Shown: piece by piece, positions 54,701 through 64,000 of the stretch | Position numbering within the stretch: the stretch's first letter is position 1 | Layout: each line of letters starts with the position of its first letter | NCBI GenBank assembly: GCA_963989245.1 | Contig: OZ022351.1 | Coordinates: forward strand, 12,332,143 to 12,396,142 | DNA length: 64,000 nucleotides | Direction: 5' to 3' | DNA from: Nansenia antarctica | Lineage: Eukaryota > Chordata > Actinopteri > Argentiniformes > Microstomatidae | The notes under the pieces: model-generated | Databases searched by the model: none | The model's input: only the letters and a program-made list of their open reading frames with translations | What the model was told of the DNA's origin: nothing | Made by a program: the position numbers and the translations under genes

Positions 54701-56600
54701 CAGGAGAGAGAGAGATAAGGAATCAGTCACAGTCATGAGGTACCTGAAGCACTGGGAGAAACTTGTTGTGAGCAATGGGATACTCTACAGAGTCTCGAGG
54801 GATCAAGTCGTGAAGTCAAAACGCCGCCAGTATGTGGTTCCTGAGTCTAAGAAAGTTGAAGTTCTGAGAGGTGTTCATGACCATGCCGGCCATCAAGGTC
54901 AGTTCAGGAGTCTTGGCTTGGCCAGACAGAGGTTCTTCTGGCTCAACCTCGACAGAGACGTAAGAGACTACGTCCGTAACTGCCAGCGGTGTATTGTCAG
55001 TAAGACTGTTGAACCTGCTGCGAGGGTGCCTTTGCAGAGTATCACATCAACCAGGCCACTTCAGCTGGTTTGCATTGATTTCTGGTCAGCGGAGGACTCA
55101 AGGAACAAGTCAGTTGATGTGTTAGTTGTTACTGACCATTTTACAAGAATGGCCCAGGCATTCCCCTGCAAAGATCAGTCAGCCAAACAGGTGGCGAGAG
55201 TTCTATGGGACAAGTTCTTCTGCGTCTTTGGGTTCCCAGAACGTATCCACAGCGACCAGGGAGCTAGCTTCGAGAGTCAACTAGTGAGTGAGCTGCTCAG
55301 AGTCTCCGGTGTCAGAAAGTCGCACACAACCCCGTATCACCCGATGGGTAACGGTAGTGTGGAACGTTTCAATAGAACTCTCGGTAACATGATCCGAGCG
55401 CTTGAACCAGAGGCAAAAATCAACTGGCCGAGGCGTTTGCAAACTCTGACGTTCATGTACAATAGCACAGCGCATGAGTCAACTGGCTATGCACCTTTCT
55501 ATCTGATGTTTGGGCGTACTCCTCGTCTCCCTGTCGATATACTCTTCCGGACAGTCCTGAATGATCCAGCTGTGGTCAGCTACGACAAGTATGTGATGTC
55601 TCTCACGAAGGATCTGAGAGAAGCTATGGTCATAGCCCAGGAACATGTCATAAAAGAACAGCACCGTCACACAGAGCTCTACAACAGACGAGTGAAAGGG
55701 CCCACCATTGACGTCGGAGACCGTGTGCTGTTGGCGAACAAGAGAGAGAGAGGAAAGAGAAAGGTGGCTGACCGTTGGGAGTCTACTGTATACACTGTGG
55801 TGGATAGGAACTCTGAGACTCACACATATAGGATACAAGACACTGTCACTGGACGAGAGAAGGTAGTCCACCGTAATCTATTGTTGTTGGTGAACTTTCT
55901 GCCGGTGTATGATACGAGTGTGATCTCTGACCCAGTTTCATCCCTGTCTGCTGTTCATACATCAAATGAGCCAAGTGACATGTCCGTGTCGGAAGTGGAA
56001 CAGGATTCCTTGCCTGGGGAAGTGAGTAGAGGAACCGCGTTCGAGTCGGAGAGAGTGGATTCCTGTCCTGGGAGTGAGGGAGGGGAGGTTGAAGACATGG
56101 AGTATGGGGGTAGAGCTGTTCGGGAGAGGGATGTTCCCTTGACTGTTCCAGAGCCCAAGGATCCCAAGGGAAGAACCCTGGAGTGGGTCACCCAGTTACC
56201 ATTCCCTGACCACTCACGGACAGAGGCTACTAACACTGTAGTGTCTTCAGTCTCGTTTGCCCCTCAGAGGGTTCCCGAGCAGATGGCTGAGGAGCAAATG
56301 GTAGATCAGTCCATTAACTCTGATTCTAGATTTGTGGTTAGCGCTGATGATTGCACTGATGTTTCTGGTAACACAAATCAGATAGATGATGCTAGTGACA
56401 CACAGCGTACTGACACTCTAGCTTCTGTTACACAGTGTGAACATCCTAGTACAGTCACACAGGTCAAGTCCAAGTTTGGTCGCCTTATCAAACCAGTTGA
56501 CAGATTGATTTATACTATGTCAGGACAAGACATTATCCAAGACACTAAGTCAAACATTCGAGCTGTTTGTAGGTCAGTGTTTCAGGCTTTCCACAGTTAG
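51738..56600 (+). CDS. pol of element D: protease, RT, RNase H, integrase
   Basis: 1620 codons open; the translated part probably begins at the frameshift near 51780. Protease LDSG at about residues 87-90; reverse transcriptase VYLDDLLVY near 554-562; RNase H STDASLDGIG near 728-737; integrase zinc-binding segment (HDHAGHQGQFRSLG, then CQRCIVSK) near 1045-1090; catalytic residues in CIDFW, SDQGASF and SVERFNRT. The last 300 or so residues are acidic and Ser/Thr-rich without a chromodomain or an env-like domain. No stop or frameshift is seen. Confidence 0.95.
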   Translation: MFPQVVPSTSASGKLVGLYSEGESIGRQVNSHCEDESSAETVYIALKSSSDNSEDIVYQNTHTISGSDSLFYTPVTVGNTVTLNAMLDSGSMACTMSKTAEGKLREVGVATEHNQFSSNVVLVGCGGRRVKPESAFNVEMEVYGCRIMVPTLVVEGQHDELILGTNVIKYILRQYKQCDGYWKAVSTPCPAGDPESEQFLSMLAGLNRWRGDVIPDKIGTVRCNSAVCLEPGREYLMWGKLPKSTIVSPGSAVMTEPTSCRSAPRGVLVARVVTPLWGDGWVPLKLINSSDRPVLVRRNAKLADVFSCIALEDMDETGPAEVPLLSCCQVTPSSENAARTVDEELKYMGLSGLDIHSCDVSEQCRSKMADLVVRYKDIFSRHHLDCGEAKGFIHRIHLSDHRPFRLPFRRVPPSQYQKLRQVLSEMEEKDIIRKSTSEYASPLVLVWKKNGDLRICTDFRWLNKRTLKDAHPLPHQADCLAALGGNSLFSIMDLTSGFYNMPLHEDDRKYSAFTTPMGLYEYNRLPQGLCNSPGSFMRMMTSIFGDQNYLSLLVYLDDLLVYAPDERTALERLEMVFSRLRGHNLKLAPKKCFFLRKSVKFLGHIINDNGVLTDPSKVESIAKMTSADLMEADGVTPSQKRIRSFLGMINYYQHFVPSFSAIAKPLFSLLTGQKRKGKVKQSKQRSQSRKLKVTDWTPKTEQAFQKLKTALVETAVLAHPDFSRPFMLSTDASLDGIGAVLSQIQEGEDRARPIAFASKSLSQSQRNYPAHRLEFLALKWSVCDKFSHWLKGHDFTVWTDNNPLTHIMTKPKLDCCEQRWVAKLASYNFDIKYVPGPQNVVADALSRVPFVKQRVSHRLLEEPYKNLLSEVQDVSSASVQDAFRSSNDSGDTPRQAESYAQSVPSPLHVHAQSMEMDEVSVVLQSYDDLWEVGARTRAVAVLHHLPQLVPGGQDSLPAYSEKELRDEQLRDRTLSRVLYYVERHRRPSRRERDKESVTVMRYLKHWEKLVVSNGILYRVSRDQVVKSKRRQYVVPESKKVEVLRGVHDHAGHQGQFRSLGLARQRFFWLNLDRDVRDYVRNCQRCIVSKTVEPAARVPLQSITSTRPLQLVCIDFWSAEDSRNKSVDVLVVTDHFTRMAQAFPCKDQSAKQVARVLWDKFFCVFGFPERIHSDQGASFESQLVSELLRVSGVRKSHTTPYHPMGNGSVERFNRTLGNMIRALEPEAKINWPRRLQTLTFMYNSTAHESTGYAPFYLMFGRTPRLPVDILFRTVLNDPAVVSYDKYVMSLTKDLREAMVIAQEHVIKEQHRHTELYNRRVKGPTIDVGDRVLLANKRERGKRKVADRWESTVYTVVDRNSETHTYRIQDTVTGREKVVHRNLLLLVNFLPVYDTSVISDPVSSLSAVHTSNEPSDMSVSEVEQDSLPGEVSRGTAFESERVDSCPGSEGGEVEDMEYGGRAVRERDVPLTVPEPKDPKGRTLEWVTQLPFPDHSRTEATNTVVSSVSFAPQRVPEQMAEEQMVDQSINSDSRFVVSADDCTDVSGNTNQIDDASDTQRTDTLASVTQCEHPSTVTQVKSKFGRLIKPVDRLIYTMSGQDIIQDTKSNIRAVCRSVFQAFHS
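51774..51831 (+). promoter_or_regulatory. -1 frameshift signal: GGGAAAC heptamer plus predicted pseudoknot
   Basis: The phased heptamer G GGA AAC is at 51774-51780, directly before the gag TAG. After a 5-nt spacer, 51786-51794 (GGCCTGTAT) can pair with 51808-51816 (GTATAGGTC) over nine positions, including three G-U pairs. Loop bases 51800-51804 (GGGAG) can pair with 51827-51831 (CTCCC), which forms an H-type pseudoknot. Confidence 0.8.
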
Positions 56601-56932
56601 ATAAGCCGAAGCTCAGTTCAGTGCATGTATACACTGTGCACACTGACATCCTATGACATATAGGTTTGTTCGTTATTCTGATTGTTTCATAAGAGGTTGT
56701 GGCCTCTTGAAGGCTAGTAATACACAGTGAAAAAAAAAAGGGTCTTGTGGGGTGTAGAACGCATCCTACCGCCAGTAGTTGGTTGGAGAGATAGGTTACC
56801 TCTCTTTCCACTTCATCCTTATAGGATACTTTTCAAGTGGGCTGTCCTGTCCTTTGGCGGCCCTATGTAATAGTGTAAAAAGTAAAAAGTAGTATTTAAA
56901 TGTATAGTTGCTGCTCAAGGTTGGCGAAATTC

Positions 56933-56944
56933 AGGGGAGGTGGG
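56933..56944 (+). other. Polypurine tract of element D
   Basis: AGGGGAGGTGGG directly before the 3' LTR. Confidence 0.75.
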
Positions 56945-57239
56945 TGTAACAGAGTTGGGAATGTATGTTTAGTTGTGGTGAATGTAGATGAGTTTCGCCG
57001 TGCTTGAGCAGCCCTGGTTGTTGTTGGAGCCCCCCTTTGGAGTTTGGGTGTACTGCAGGTCTGCGCGTTCTTTTGTCCTTCTCTTGTTGCCGTACTTACG
57101 GTGGAACCAGAACATGGCCGCCATCTTAATGGATTTACAAGAGTTGCAGAACAGAGAAGAATTGTGTTTTATGTGTCTTCTCTGCAGGTCAAATAAAAGA
57201 ATTGAATGAAAGAAGGTTGCCTGTTTGACCATCGTTACA
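56945..57239 (+). repeat. 3' LTR of element D
   Basis: 295 bp. No difference from 49699-49993 was seen on reading. Confidence 0.97.
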
Positions 57240-57384
57240 CATGCATCAACCTCTCAAGTACTACAGTATATTATTTAAAGTGAATTATAAACCCAACATT
57301 TTATGATGCCCCCCTGAAACAATGTTTGACCTCCTGAGAGAGAAAAGAGTGCTTTGCTGAGCCCGTGGTATACCCACCAGTGCC

Positions 57385-57600
57385 ATGTACCTGCGTTACC
57401 TCACCGCCGAGAGTGTGATGGGAGGAACGTGTTCTGCCTGCATGAGAGGCATCCGTTCCTTGTCTCTATGCGAGAGACACGGCTGGCCAGCCAGATCCAC
57501 CGCTGAGAGAGGGAGGGGAGCCAGATCCACCGCTGAGAGAGGGATGCTGGCTGCGTTCATTCCGTGCAGCGGTGTCGTGTTCTCACCAGTTCCATGAAAG
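57385..57600 (+). other. steap2: Candidate 5' noncoding exon of STEAP2
   Basis: A GC-richer block ends with a strong donor, ATGAAAG|GTAAGA (GT at 57601-57602), 1.56 kb before the acceptor of the first coding exon. It includes a tandem duplication of about 26 bp around 57489-57541. Mammalian STEAP2 also starts with a noncoding exon. The 5' limit is unknown. Confidence 0.35.
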
Positions 57601-58854
57601 GTAAGACGAACCTTGCGTTTTTTTCCAAACGCATTAATACAAAGGCAAAGCACATTGAGCTACAGGGCTATACATCATAATGGCTTAGGTCTACATGTCA
57701 ACGTCGGGGAAGCAATCATTCCGTGGGAATATGCGATCATTTGCATTTTCACTGGATTTTTTTTATGATGTATTCTAAATGAGTCATAAACCTCTATTAA
57801 CCGGATTGTTTTTTCCCCTCCTACAACTCGTGTGTTGTCAAGGTTAGTAGGCTAAATGCATGGGTTAATGGCAATTACACTGAGAGTACATTGACTACAT
57901 CTATCCAAACGCATTGGAAACAACTCTACAGGTTAAATACAGCGTTTTACTCGAAGGTGTTTTTCGAAGTCACAACACAAGGACCGAGATTGGGACGTTT
58001 CTGTGCCCTTCAAAACGTTGGATTTGGACACATTGTTTCAATTGTAAAATTATATTACAAAAGATGTTACAAAAGTGGCACATAGGCTTTGGAATTGAGA
58101 GTTCCCTTACCTGTAACATGATGGTCACCTACTGTTTAACCTAAAACAATGATTAAGGCTAGAGGATTTTACAATGATCTGCGATCATTTATATAGTGGA
58201 TCGATTTCTCTATTGGATGCTGTCTGTCATCTTAGCTGTATGACTCAGCATATTGACTACCATTATGTCTATATATTCAATTATCCTTTGCTTGCTCATA
58301 TTACATGACACACATTACCAATATATTTGTTATCTCTCAGATTTAATCTAATCAATTAGATTTAATCCACAAATTGCAGTCCATCTGGTGATAAACTAAA
58401 CTAATGATTGTCTCCCTGCCTAATATCCTAATGGCCATTCAGTATTAAAACGTCCAGCCCACCAGGGAAGGCGCAATATGCATATACAGCTAATAACTCT
58501 ATGGTAATCTGAATGAATGTCTTCATTTTGCCTGATCTTGGGCTAACGAAGTGCAGCTGCTTGCTTCAGGGTAGAAGGAGACACTGGAGTACCAACACAC
58601 TGTCAATGCTTTAGAAATGCACAGTGCTTACTAGCCTGCAGGTCCTCCCTTTGACATTGGTCCTATATGAACGTAGATGGAGGATTAATGTGGATGAATT
58701 CATCCTCATATAGTGTGAATAACTTAACTGTATACATAGACATTAAGACATTCACATTTTGGAGCATGAACATCATGATAATAGGCCTACCTACTGTACC
58801 TTTTCATTCCTCTAATTCCTAGCCTGCACACGGCTGCCAGTGTGGCCCTGTGTG
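57601..58854 (+). other. STEAP2 upstream/intron 1, nothing recognised
   Basis: AT-rich sequence without repeats or open frames of note. Confidence 0.4.
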
Positions 58855-59005
58855 AGATTCAAGATTCAAGATAGCTTTATTGTCTGTCACACAGTGACAT
58901 AAATTATCCTTCGACAGGCAGAAGTGCAGCTCAAGAATACAGTGCCACATTAAAAACACACATAGGTCACATACATTAATACATCCAATAAAAACAGACA
59001 GACAG
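58855..59005 (-). mobile_element. LINE-like 3' tail fragment
   Basis: It starts with ATTCAAGATTCAAGATAGCT followed by TTATTGTC, which in reverse looks like the 3' end of a fish LINE with a short repeat tail. No coding part is present. Confidence 0.4.
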
Positions 59006-59200
59006 ACATAGCAGTGTTTATCAAATGTGGTGCCTATTTAAAAAGTCCAGTCATTTAAAAAAATAAATATATATATAATAAAAAACAGTGTTATGGTTTA
59101 AAAAGAAAAACAATGCGTTTTCTATTTTAAAATGTTCATCCGCTCTTCCTATGTCACAGAACCTAAGAGTCCCTAAAAGCGTGGAGCTGGAGGCCTGAGG

Positions 59201-59725
59201 ATGGACACCATCTCTATGATGGGCAGCAGTAGCAGCCCGGCCTACATCACCTCCCACCCCCCCTCCTCCACCTTCCTGCCCAACGGGAACAAGAACGGCC
59301 CCCGGGACGGCGCCACCCCCAAGCCTGTGGTGGGCATCATCGGCTCGGGTGACTTCTCCAAGTGCCTGACCATCCGTCTCCTGCGCTGCGGCTTCCACGT
59401 GGTGGTGGGGAGTCGGCAACCCAAACGGGCGGCCGAGTTCTACCCCCACGTGGTCGACGTGACGCATCACGAGGACGCCGTGGGGAAAGCGTCGGTGATC
59501 TTCTTGGCTATTCGCCGAGAGCACTACCCGGTCCTCTGGGACCTCAAGCACCTGTTTGCGGGCAAAGTCCTGGTGGACGTGAGCAATAACAGGCGTGTGA
59601 ACCAGTACCCAGAGTCCAACGCTGAGTACCTGGCCTCCCTCCTCCCAGAGTCCATAGTGGTGAAGGGGTTTAATGTGATATCTGCCTGGGCGATGCAGTC
59701 TGGGCCCAAAGACGCCAGCAGGCAG
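59201..59725 (+). CDS. steap2: STEAP2 coding exon 1
   Basis: 175 codons. An acceptor CACAG at 59155-59159 precedes a 41-nt 5' UTR; donor GGCAG|GTAAGA. Ends in phase 0. Confidence 0.95.
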
Positions 59726-62105
59726 GTAAGATATGAAATTATTTTTTTGACTCAGTAGTTTCAGTTTGATACAGTATGTCACTGATATGGCGCTTTTCCA
59801 TCGACCAGCCCGGTACGGCTCGGTACGGCACACATTTGTATCCTACCCGTGCCGTACTTTCAGAAACGCTTCTCCATTATACACAACAGACCCGGAGCGA
59901 CCCGGGACTGTAGGAGGAGTTACGTGTCATAAGAGCACTTCACTTTAATAAGTGCCGATATACAGCTCAACGGGGGGAAATGCGATAAGACTTATGTCAA
60001 AATGCAGCACTATCATGCACAGATCAGTGAGTTACTGTTCAGCTCATGTGTAGTGAGTCATTCATTTAATTGATGAATATTGTATAACATTCCCAATCTT
60101 ATTTGTGGCAAAACATTGTAACCAATGGGGGGTATTTTAAGAATGTCATGCTTTCCCCTGGTGCTGAAAGTTTACCACTCAGTCAGAAAAAGCAGGACCC
60201 TTGGCTGGTTTTGCAGTAAATAATCCGGCCACTGCATTGACTCATCCGTCTAGACTCTAGAGGACCAGGCCAGTGGCTGCTGCTGATAGCTGCTAATGAA
60301 ACTGTCAGCACCAACTCTAGAGAGCTCAGCTCCTCATGTCTCTAGTTTGACACCCATTTGTTTCGTTTTTTTCTCCCAACACCTGGAGATATGATTCCTC
60401 TCTGTCTCAGATAAACCTCACCGCTTCTATTGATCAATCATCACAAACAATTGTTGACATGATCTGGGTGGTTGACCTTTCAATGATGCTCACTGGGTTT
60501 TCTCCAAAACAAGAGATGATCAGGAGAATGATGATGTAATTTTTGTAAAACAAAAACAAATCAATGACATAACATTTTCTCCTAAAATTCTCCTAAAATG
60601 TTCCTATTTTTATAGACACTAATACCCCCTAATGTTATGCAAGTATTATAAGCAAAAATAAAACATATTACGCTGCAAACATTTTCACACTTTTCACTCT
60701 GTAGTATCTCTTCACGGAGCAAAACTGAAAGAAACAAGCTTCATAATGATGAGTGAATTAATTTACTTCCATTTTGTTTCACATGTGTTAAAATCAGTAA
60801 GTCAGTAAGTATAAAAAACAACCCCATGTTATACTTGACAATGGACCTATCGCTAAGCCACGCCCTCTTTGAAAACTCAGACAAACAAACAACGCTTCAC
60901 TGACAGTGACTGACTGACTTACAATGGCGGGAGTTGGCAAATTTCTGATTTCTGATTTACCACAGCAAGTAATAGACATGTTTTTTATTTTATTTTTTTA
61001 TTTGTTTTTCAGATTTTATCCCTTTTTAACCCAATTTGGTAGCCAATTTAACCCAACTTAGCATCCAATTATCCCCTGCCTATTGCATGGGATCCGCCGC
61101 ACGACCCCGTGGCCGGCAGTCCCAGAGGAGGGCGCCAGGCAGACTAGGCTGACTGGCTCCTCGAGCCCAGTACCGTTATTCCGGCACCCAGGGGGCGGTG
61201 TTGCGCGACGGATCCTAGTCCAGAAATACTCCTATACCCCCCTCGGAAGCGGCCGGCCAATATGCCGCTTCCCGTGTGCCTCGGCCATATCTGGATCTGG
61301 CGAGCCGGGATACGAACCCCGGCCCCGGTGGGCAGCATGCACTAGCGGCCAGTGCGTAGACCGCTACACCACCGCGGGGCAGACATGTTTTTTAAAGATG
61401 ACAAGAATATTTCGTCTAGAACCTTTTCACCATCAGATATTAGCGAGTTGTTTGTCCGAGTTTTCTGCCTGTCGTGACTTTTGCTGTGATATGATTAGAC
61501 AATTTCTATTTTGGGGCGTGGCTTAGCGATAGCTCCATTACGATGACATGACATGACATGACATGCTTCTCCTGTAGGTGTACATCTGCAGTAACTCCGT
61601 GGAAGGTCGTCAGCAGGTCATGGAGCTCGCCCGCCAGCTCAACTTCCTCCCCTTGGACATGGGCGCCCTCTCCTCCGCCAGGGAGATAGAGAACATGCCC
61701 CTGCGTCTGTTCCCTGCCTGGAAAGGCCCCGTCTTATCTGCCGTGGCCCTCTCCATCTTCTTCTTCGCCTACTCCTTCGTCCGGGACATCATCCACCCCT
61801 ACGTGAAGAGCAAACAGAGTGACTTCTATAAGATCCCCATAGAGATCGTGAACAGGACCCTGCCCACGGTGGCTATCACGCTGCTGGCCTTGGTGTACCT
61901 GGCGGGGCAGCTGGCCGCGGCTCACCAGCTCTACTACGGGACCAAGTACAGGCGCTTCCCCCACTGGCTGGAGGGCTGGCTGCAGAGCAGGAAACAGCTG
62001 GGCCTGCTGAGCTTCTTCCTGGGCTGCGTCCACGTTCTCTACAGCCTCTGTCTGCCCATGAGGAGGTCGGAGAGGTACCTGCTGCTCAACATGGCCTATC
62101 AACAG
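59201..62105 (+). CDS. steap2: STEAP2 metalloreductase, 5' part of gene
   Basis: Two coding exons in the window, 59201-59725 and 61578-62105, give the first 351 residues. The C-terminal part lies past the right edge. The N terminus MDTISMMGSSSSPAY matches the STEAP2 start. A Rossmann NADPH-binding fold (GIIGSGDFSKCLTIRLLRCG, residues about 44-63) is followed by VVDVTHHEDA and VDVSNNRRVNQYPESNAEYL, the oxidoreductase domain that STEAP1 lacks. The second exon holds the NLNFLP/SSAREIENMPLRLF region, transmembrane helices 1-3 and the first haem-ligand histidine in LGCVHVLYS. The enzyme reduces Fe3+ and Cu2+ at endosomal and plasma membranes using NADPH, FAD and haem. The start at 59201 agrees with the family. 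Confidence 0.95.
60840..61539. mobile_element. TIR element in STEAP2 intron, split by a SINE
   Basis: Termini of about 26 bp with one mismatch; the core CTATCGCTAAGCCACGCCC is at 60847-60865 and inverted at 61514-61532. A second, inner inverted repeat (AAAACTCAGACAAAC against its partner near 61450-61465) supports a hairpin-like element. The interior is noncoding and contains the SINE at 60988-61380. Confidence 0.75.
60988..61380 (-). mobile_element. tRNA-derived SINE, family 3
   Basis: On the minus strand a tRNA-like head (GGTGTAGCGGTCTACGCACT, then GGGGTTCGTATCCCGG) begins near 61380. A GC-rich body and an AT-rich tail extend to 60988. The 14-bp duplication AGACATGTTTTTTA flanks both sides (60974-60987 and 61381-61394), showing target-primed insertion. 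Confidence 0.88.
61578..62105 (+). CDS. steap2: STEAP2 coding exon 2
   Basis: 176 codons, acceptor CTGTAG, donor CAACAG|GTGGGT. This single exon corresponds to STEAP1 exons 2 plus 3. Confidence 0.96.
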
Positions 62106-62107
62106 GT

Positions 62108-62151
62108 GGGTGGGGGTGTGTGTGTGTGTGTGTGGGTGGGGGAAGGTGTGT

Positions 62152-62182
<31 letters not shown>

Positions 62183-62243
62183 GGAAGGTGTGTGTGTGTG
62201 TGTGTGGGTGTGTGGGGGAAGGTGTGTGTGTGTGGGTGGGGGA

Positions 62244-62287
<44 letters not shown>
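62108..62287. repeat. (GT)n / poly-G compound microsatellite
   Basis: GT tracts separated by GGGGAAG blocks and a G run at about 62166-62183, starting only two bases after the STEAP2 donor. Confidence 0.95.
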
Positions 62288-62288
<1 letters not shown>

Positions 62289-62380
62289 TTAAAGGAGCAA
62301 TCTGGGATTGGAACATCCATTTAGGACTTCTATGATAAGAGAGATTCAACTTTATTGCCATTGAACAGAACACAAGTACT

Positions 62381-62611
62381 GAGACGAGCCGCCGTCTAAC
62401 GATCGTAAGGTTGGCGGATCGGCGGTTCGAGCCCCGGCTGGCCACATGTCGAAGTGTCCTTGGGCAAGACACTGAAGCCCAAATTGCTCCCAGTGAGCGG
62501 GCCGGCGCCTTGCATGGTAGCTTGCCGCCATTGGTGTGTGAATGTGTGTGTGAATGGGTGAATGAGAGGCCGTTGTAAAGTAAGCGCTTTGGATAAGTGC
62601 AGTCCATTTAC
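62381..62611 (+). mobile_element. tRNA-derived SINE, family 2, copy 2
   Basis: Same order as 5550-5803: box-B-like GGTTCGAGCCCCGG, CTTGGGCAAGACACTGAAGC, and the tail AAGCGCTTTGGATAAGTGCA. The head is slightly truncated. Confidence 0.85.
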
Positions 62612-63283
62612 GACAAAATGTAGTTTGTGCACACGTCTTCCCCCAATGTAATTGTAAGCAATGTAATTGTACACAAACACTGTCTAGCTTCATACTAGGG
62701 TTAAAACAATCGTTTTAATCCTCATTTAATAGATTTGATGGGTGGTCAGTCTTGGCCACCATAGCTCCATTTAGGAATTTGAGAGTGGGTCCATTTTTCT
62801 GGCCCCATCTCTCTCAGCTGTTTACCAAAAAGAGTGGCAGGGTGAATGCTTGTTGTTTGAGTCCCAGCTTGCCAATTTAATAAGGATCCCCTTCGAAACA
62901 GCAGCTGAGGCCATTCCAGTCCATAATGCCTATAATAAAGCAACATTTACAAAAACAAAAACATGTTTTAGAATCCACAACACGACTTTCAGATTCGGAA
63001 TTGAAAACGCACCACCACTAATAGCCGCAGAAGAGTTCTTCTCCGCATATATAATTCCAAATCTTGAGAGTGGCCTACATTTATGTGTTGGGCCACAGAG
63101 TGACTCATCTATTACTGCAATGCCTCCTCAGGCATAACCATCCACACTTAAATATCATACACTTCTAACAGCAGCTCTGGAGAAAGAGCACAGAGGGACA
63201 CATGCTCCGTGGTCTGTGTGTTCTTCACATCTCAATGTGAAACATTGGTATACACATAACTAAGAATTGCATTGGAGAATTGC

Positions 63284-63314
<31 letters not shown>

Positions 63315-64000
63315 GGTGTTGACATGTACCAACTAAGAGTGGCATCTTTTAGAGGCTTCTGCATGTTTAGACAGTATTGATGTGTAACATTCACACGGAT
63401 GTCAGATGTTCTGACATTGTACCATACCACACCTATAACTGATCACATACATCAATGTGTGTAGGTGTGAAGTAGCCTGTTATCTCTGTCTCGTCCAGTT
63501 TAACCTCCGTCTGTTCAGTCACCTCCTCCGACCTTCGTCTTTAATCCTAGCTGAACCCCCCTCCCCCCATCTAAACATTCCCCCCCTCCCACGCCTCGGC
63601 ACTGTCTGTGTATGTGTCTGTCTAGCTCCTAGCCGCCTCACCCTCACCATGTCAGCTTGCTTTCTATTTCAAACCTGTTAGCCCCGTATGGCCCCAGCAA
63701 CACACCTGCAGTTGTATTGTAATTGTTGTCTGCGGGGCTGGAAGCTATTCTGCTTCATTTCACCTTGTGCCAGACGGCTCTGACTCAGCCAGTGGACTGG
63801 ATGTAGAGGCTTTTCCTAAAGAACGAACATGTTGCCAAATTTAGACTGAAAACTAGGTCTCCTGATTTAGTTAAATCAGGTGGCATGAATTAATTTAATC
63901 TCCATGATTAATCTTCATGATTAAATAACGAGTTTATTTGAGTCATTTTAGCTCAGGTTGTGTGTCTGTGTGTGTGTGTTTATCTTTATAGTCATACATG
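62612..64000 (+). other. STEAP2 intron, nothing recognised
   Basis: The next expected STEAP2 exon (165 bp in the STEAP1 paralogue) is not found before the window end. A short (CA)n lies at 63288-63314. Confidence 0.5.

Larger units (their letters stand above)
49699..57239 (+). mobile_element. LTR retrotransposon D, Ty3/gypsy, apparently intact
   Basis: A 7541-bp element with 295-bp LTRs that I read as identical and a CATG target duplication at 49695-49698 and 57240-57243. It has a tRNA-His primer site, gag and a long pol in the -1 frame, an ordered frameshift signal and a purine tract. There is no env-like frame after pol and no chromodomain. LTR identity and open frames mark this as the youngest insertion in the window. 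Confidence 0.97.

Noticed and set aside
56601..56944. An env-like gene after pol in element D
   Set aside because: Only 344 bp separate the pol stop from the 3' LTR, and no open frame with a signal peptide or membrane segment is present.
62106..62324. Extension of the STEAP2 frame past 62105
   Set aside because: The frame continues only as Val-Cys-Gly repeats of the GT tract. The donor CAACAG|GTGGGT and the STEAP1 paralogue fix the exon end at 62105.

Overview
The window is nuclear DNA from a ray-finned (teleost-type) fish. The evidence is vertebrate spliced genes with fish-like protein sequence, long (CA)n and (GA)n tracts, tRNA-derived SINEs sharing an L2-type LINE tail, and Tc1, piggyBac, hAT and Ty3/gypsy copies. 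The species cannot be named from sequence alone.

Host genes. Two members of the STEAP metalloreductase family lie in tandem on the + strand. STEAP1 is complete, with coding exons at 21914-22018, 22762-23119, 26257-26423, 31004-31168 and 31313-31573 (351 residues, all junctions phase-consistent). STEAP2 is cut by the right window edge, with coding exons at 59201-59725 and 61578-62105 and a candidate 5' noncoding exon ending at 57600. The order STEAP1-STEAP2 is the conserved vertebrate arrangement. A possible exon of an unidentified minus-strand gene lies at 18420-18651.

Mobile DNA. Four long LTR retrotransposons are delimited by LTR pairs and target-site duplications (TSDs). A (6316-10640, minus, TSD ATAG) resembles the CsRn1 clade, with a tRNA-Trp primer site and a CHCC Gag motif. 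B (38208-43683, minus, TSD TACAG) and C (43972-49116, plus, TSD AGAAG) are sister chromoviruses with a C-terminal chromodomain and a self-priming type primer site. D (49699-57239, plus, TSD CATG) has open gag and pol, LTRs I read as identical, a tRNA-His primer site and a GGGAAAC frameshift heptamer followed by a predictable pseudoknot. B, C and D fill most of the STEAP1-STEAP2 interval. B and C stand head to head 288 bp apart, making a roughly 5-kb imperfect inverted repeat. B split an older LINE in two. A truncated LTR element with a tRNA-Pro primer site, a hAT element inside a minisatellite, a piggyBac relic and two related TIR elements lie in STEAP1 introns.

Most notable observations: a 118-bp GC-AG intron-like segment in both LTRs of B that is exactly absent from the LTRs of C; retained pairing of the self-priming site in C through two G-U pairs; the frameshift signal of D; and an extra intron in STEAP1 that the paralogous STEAP2 exon lacks.
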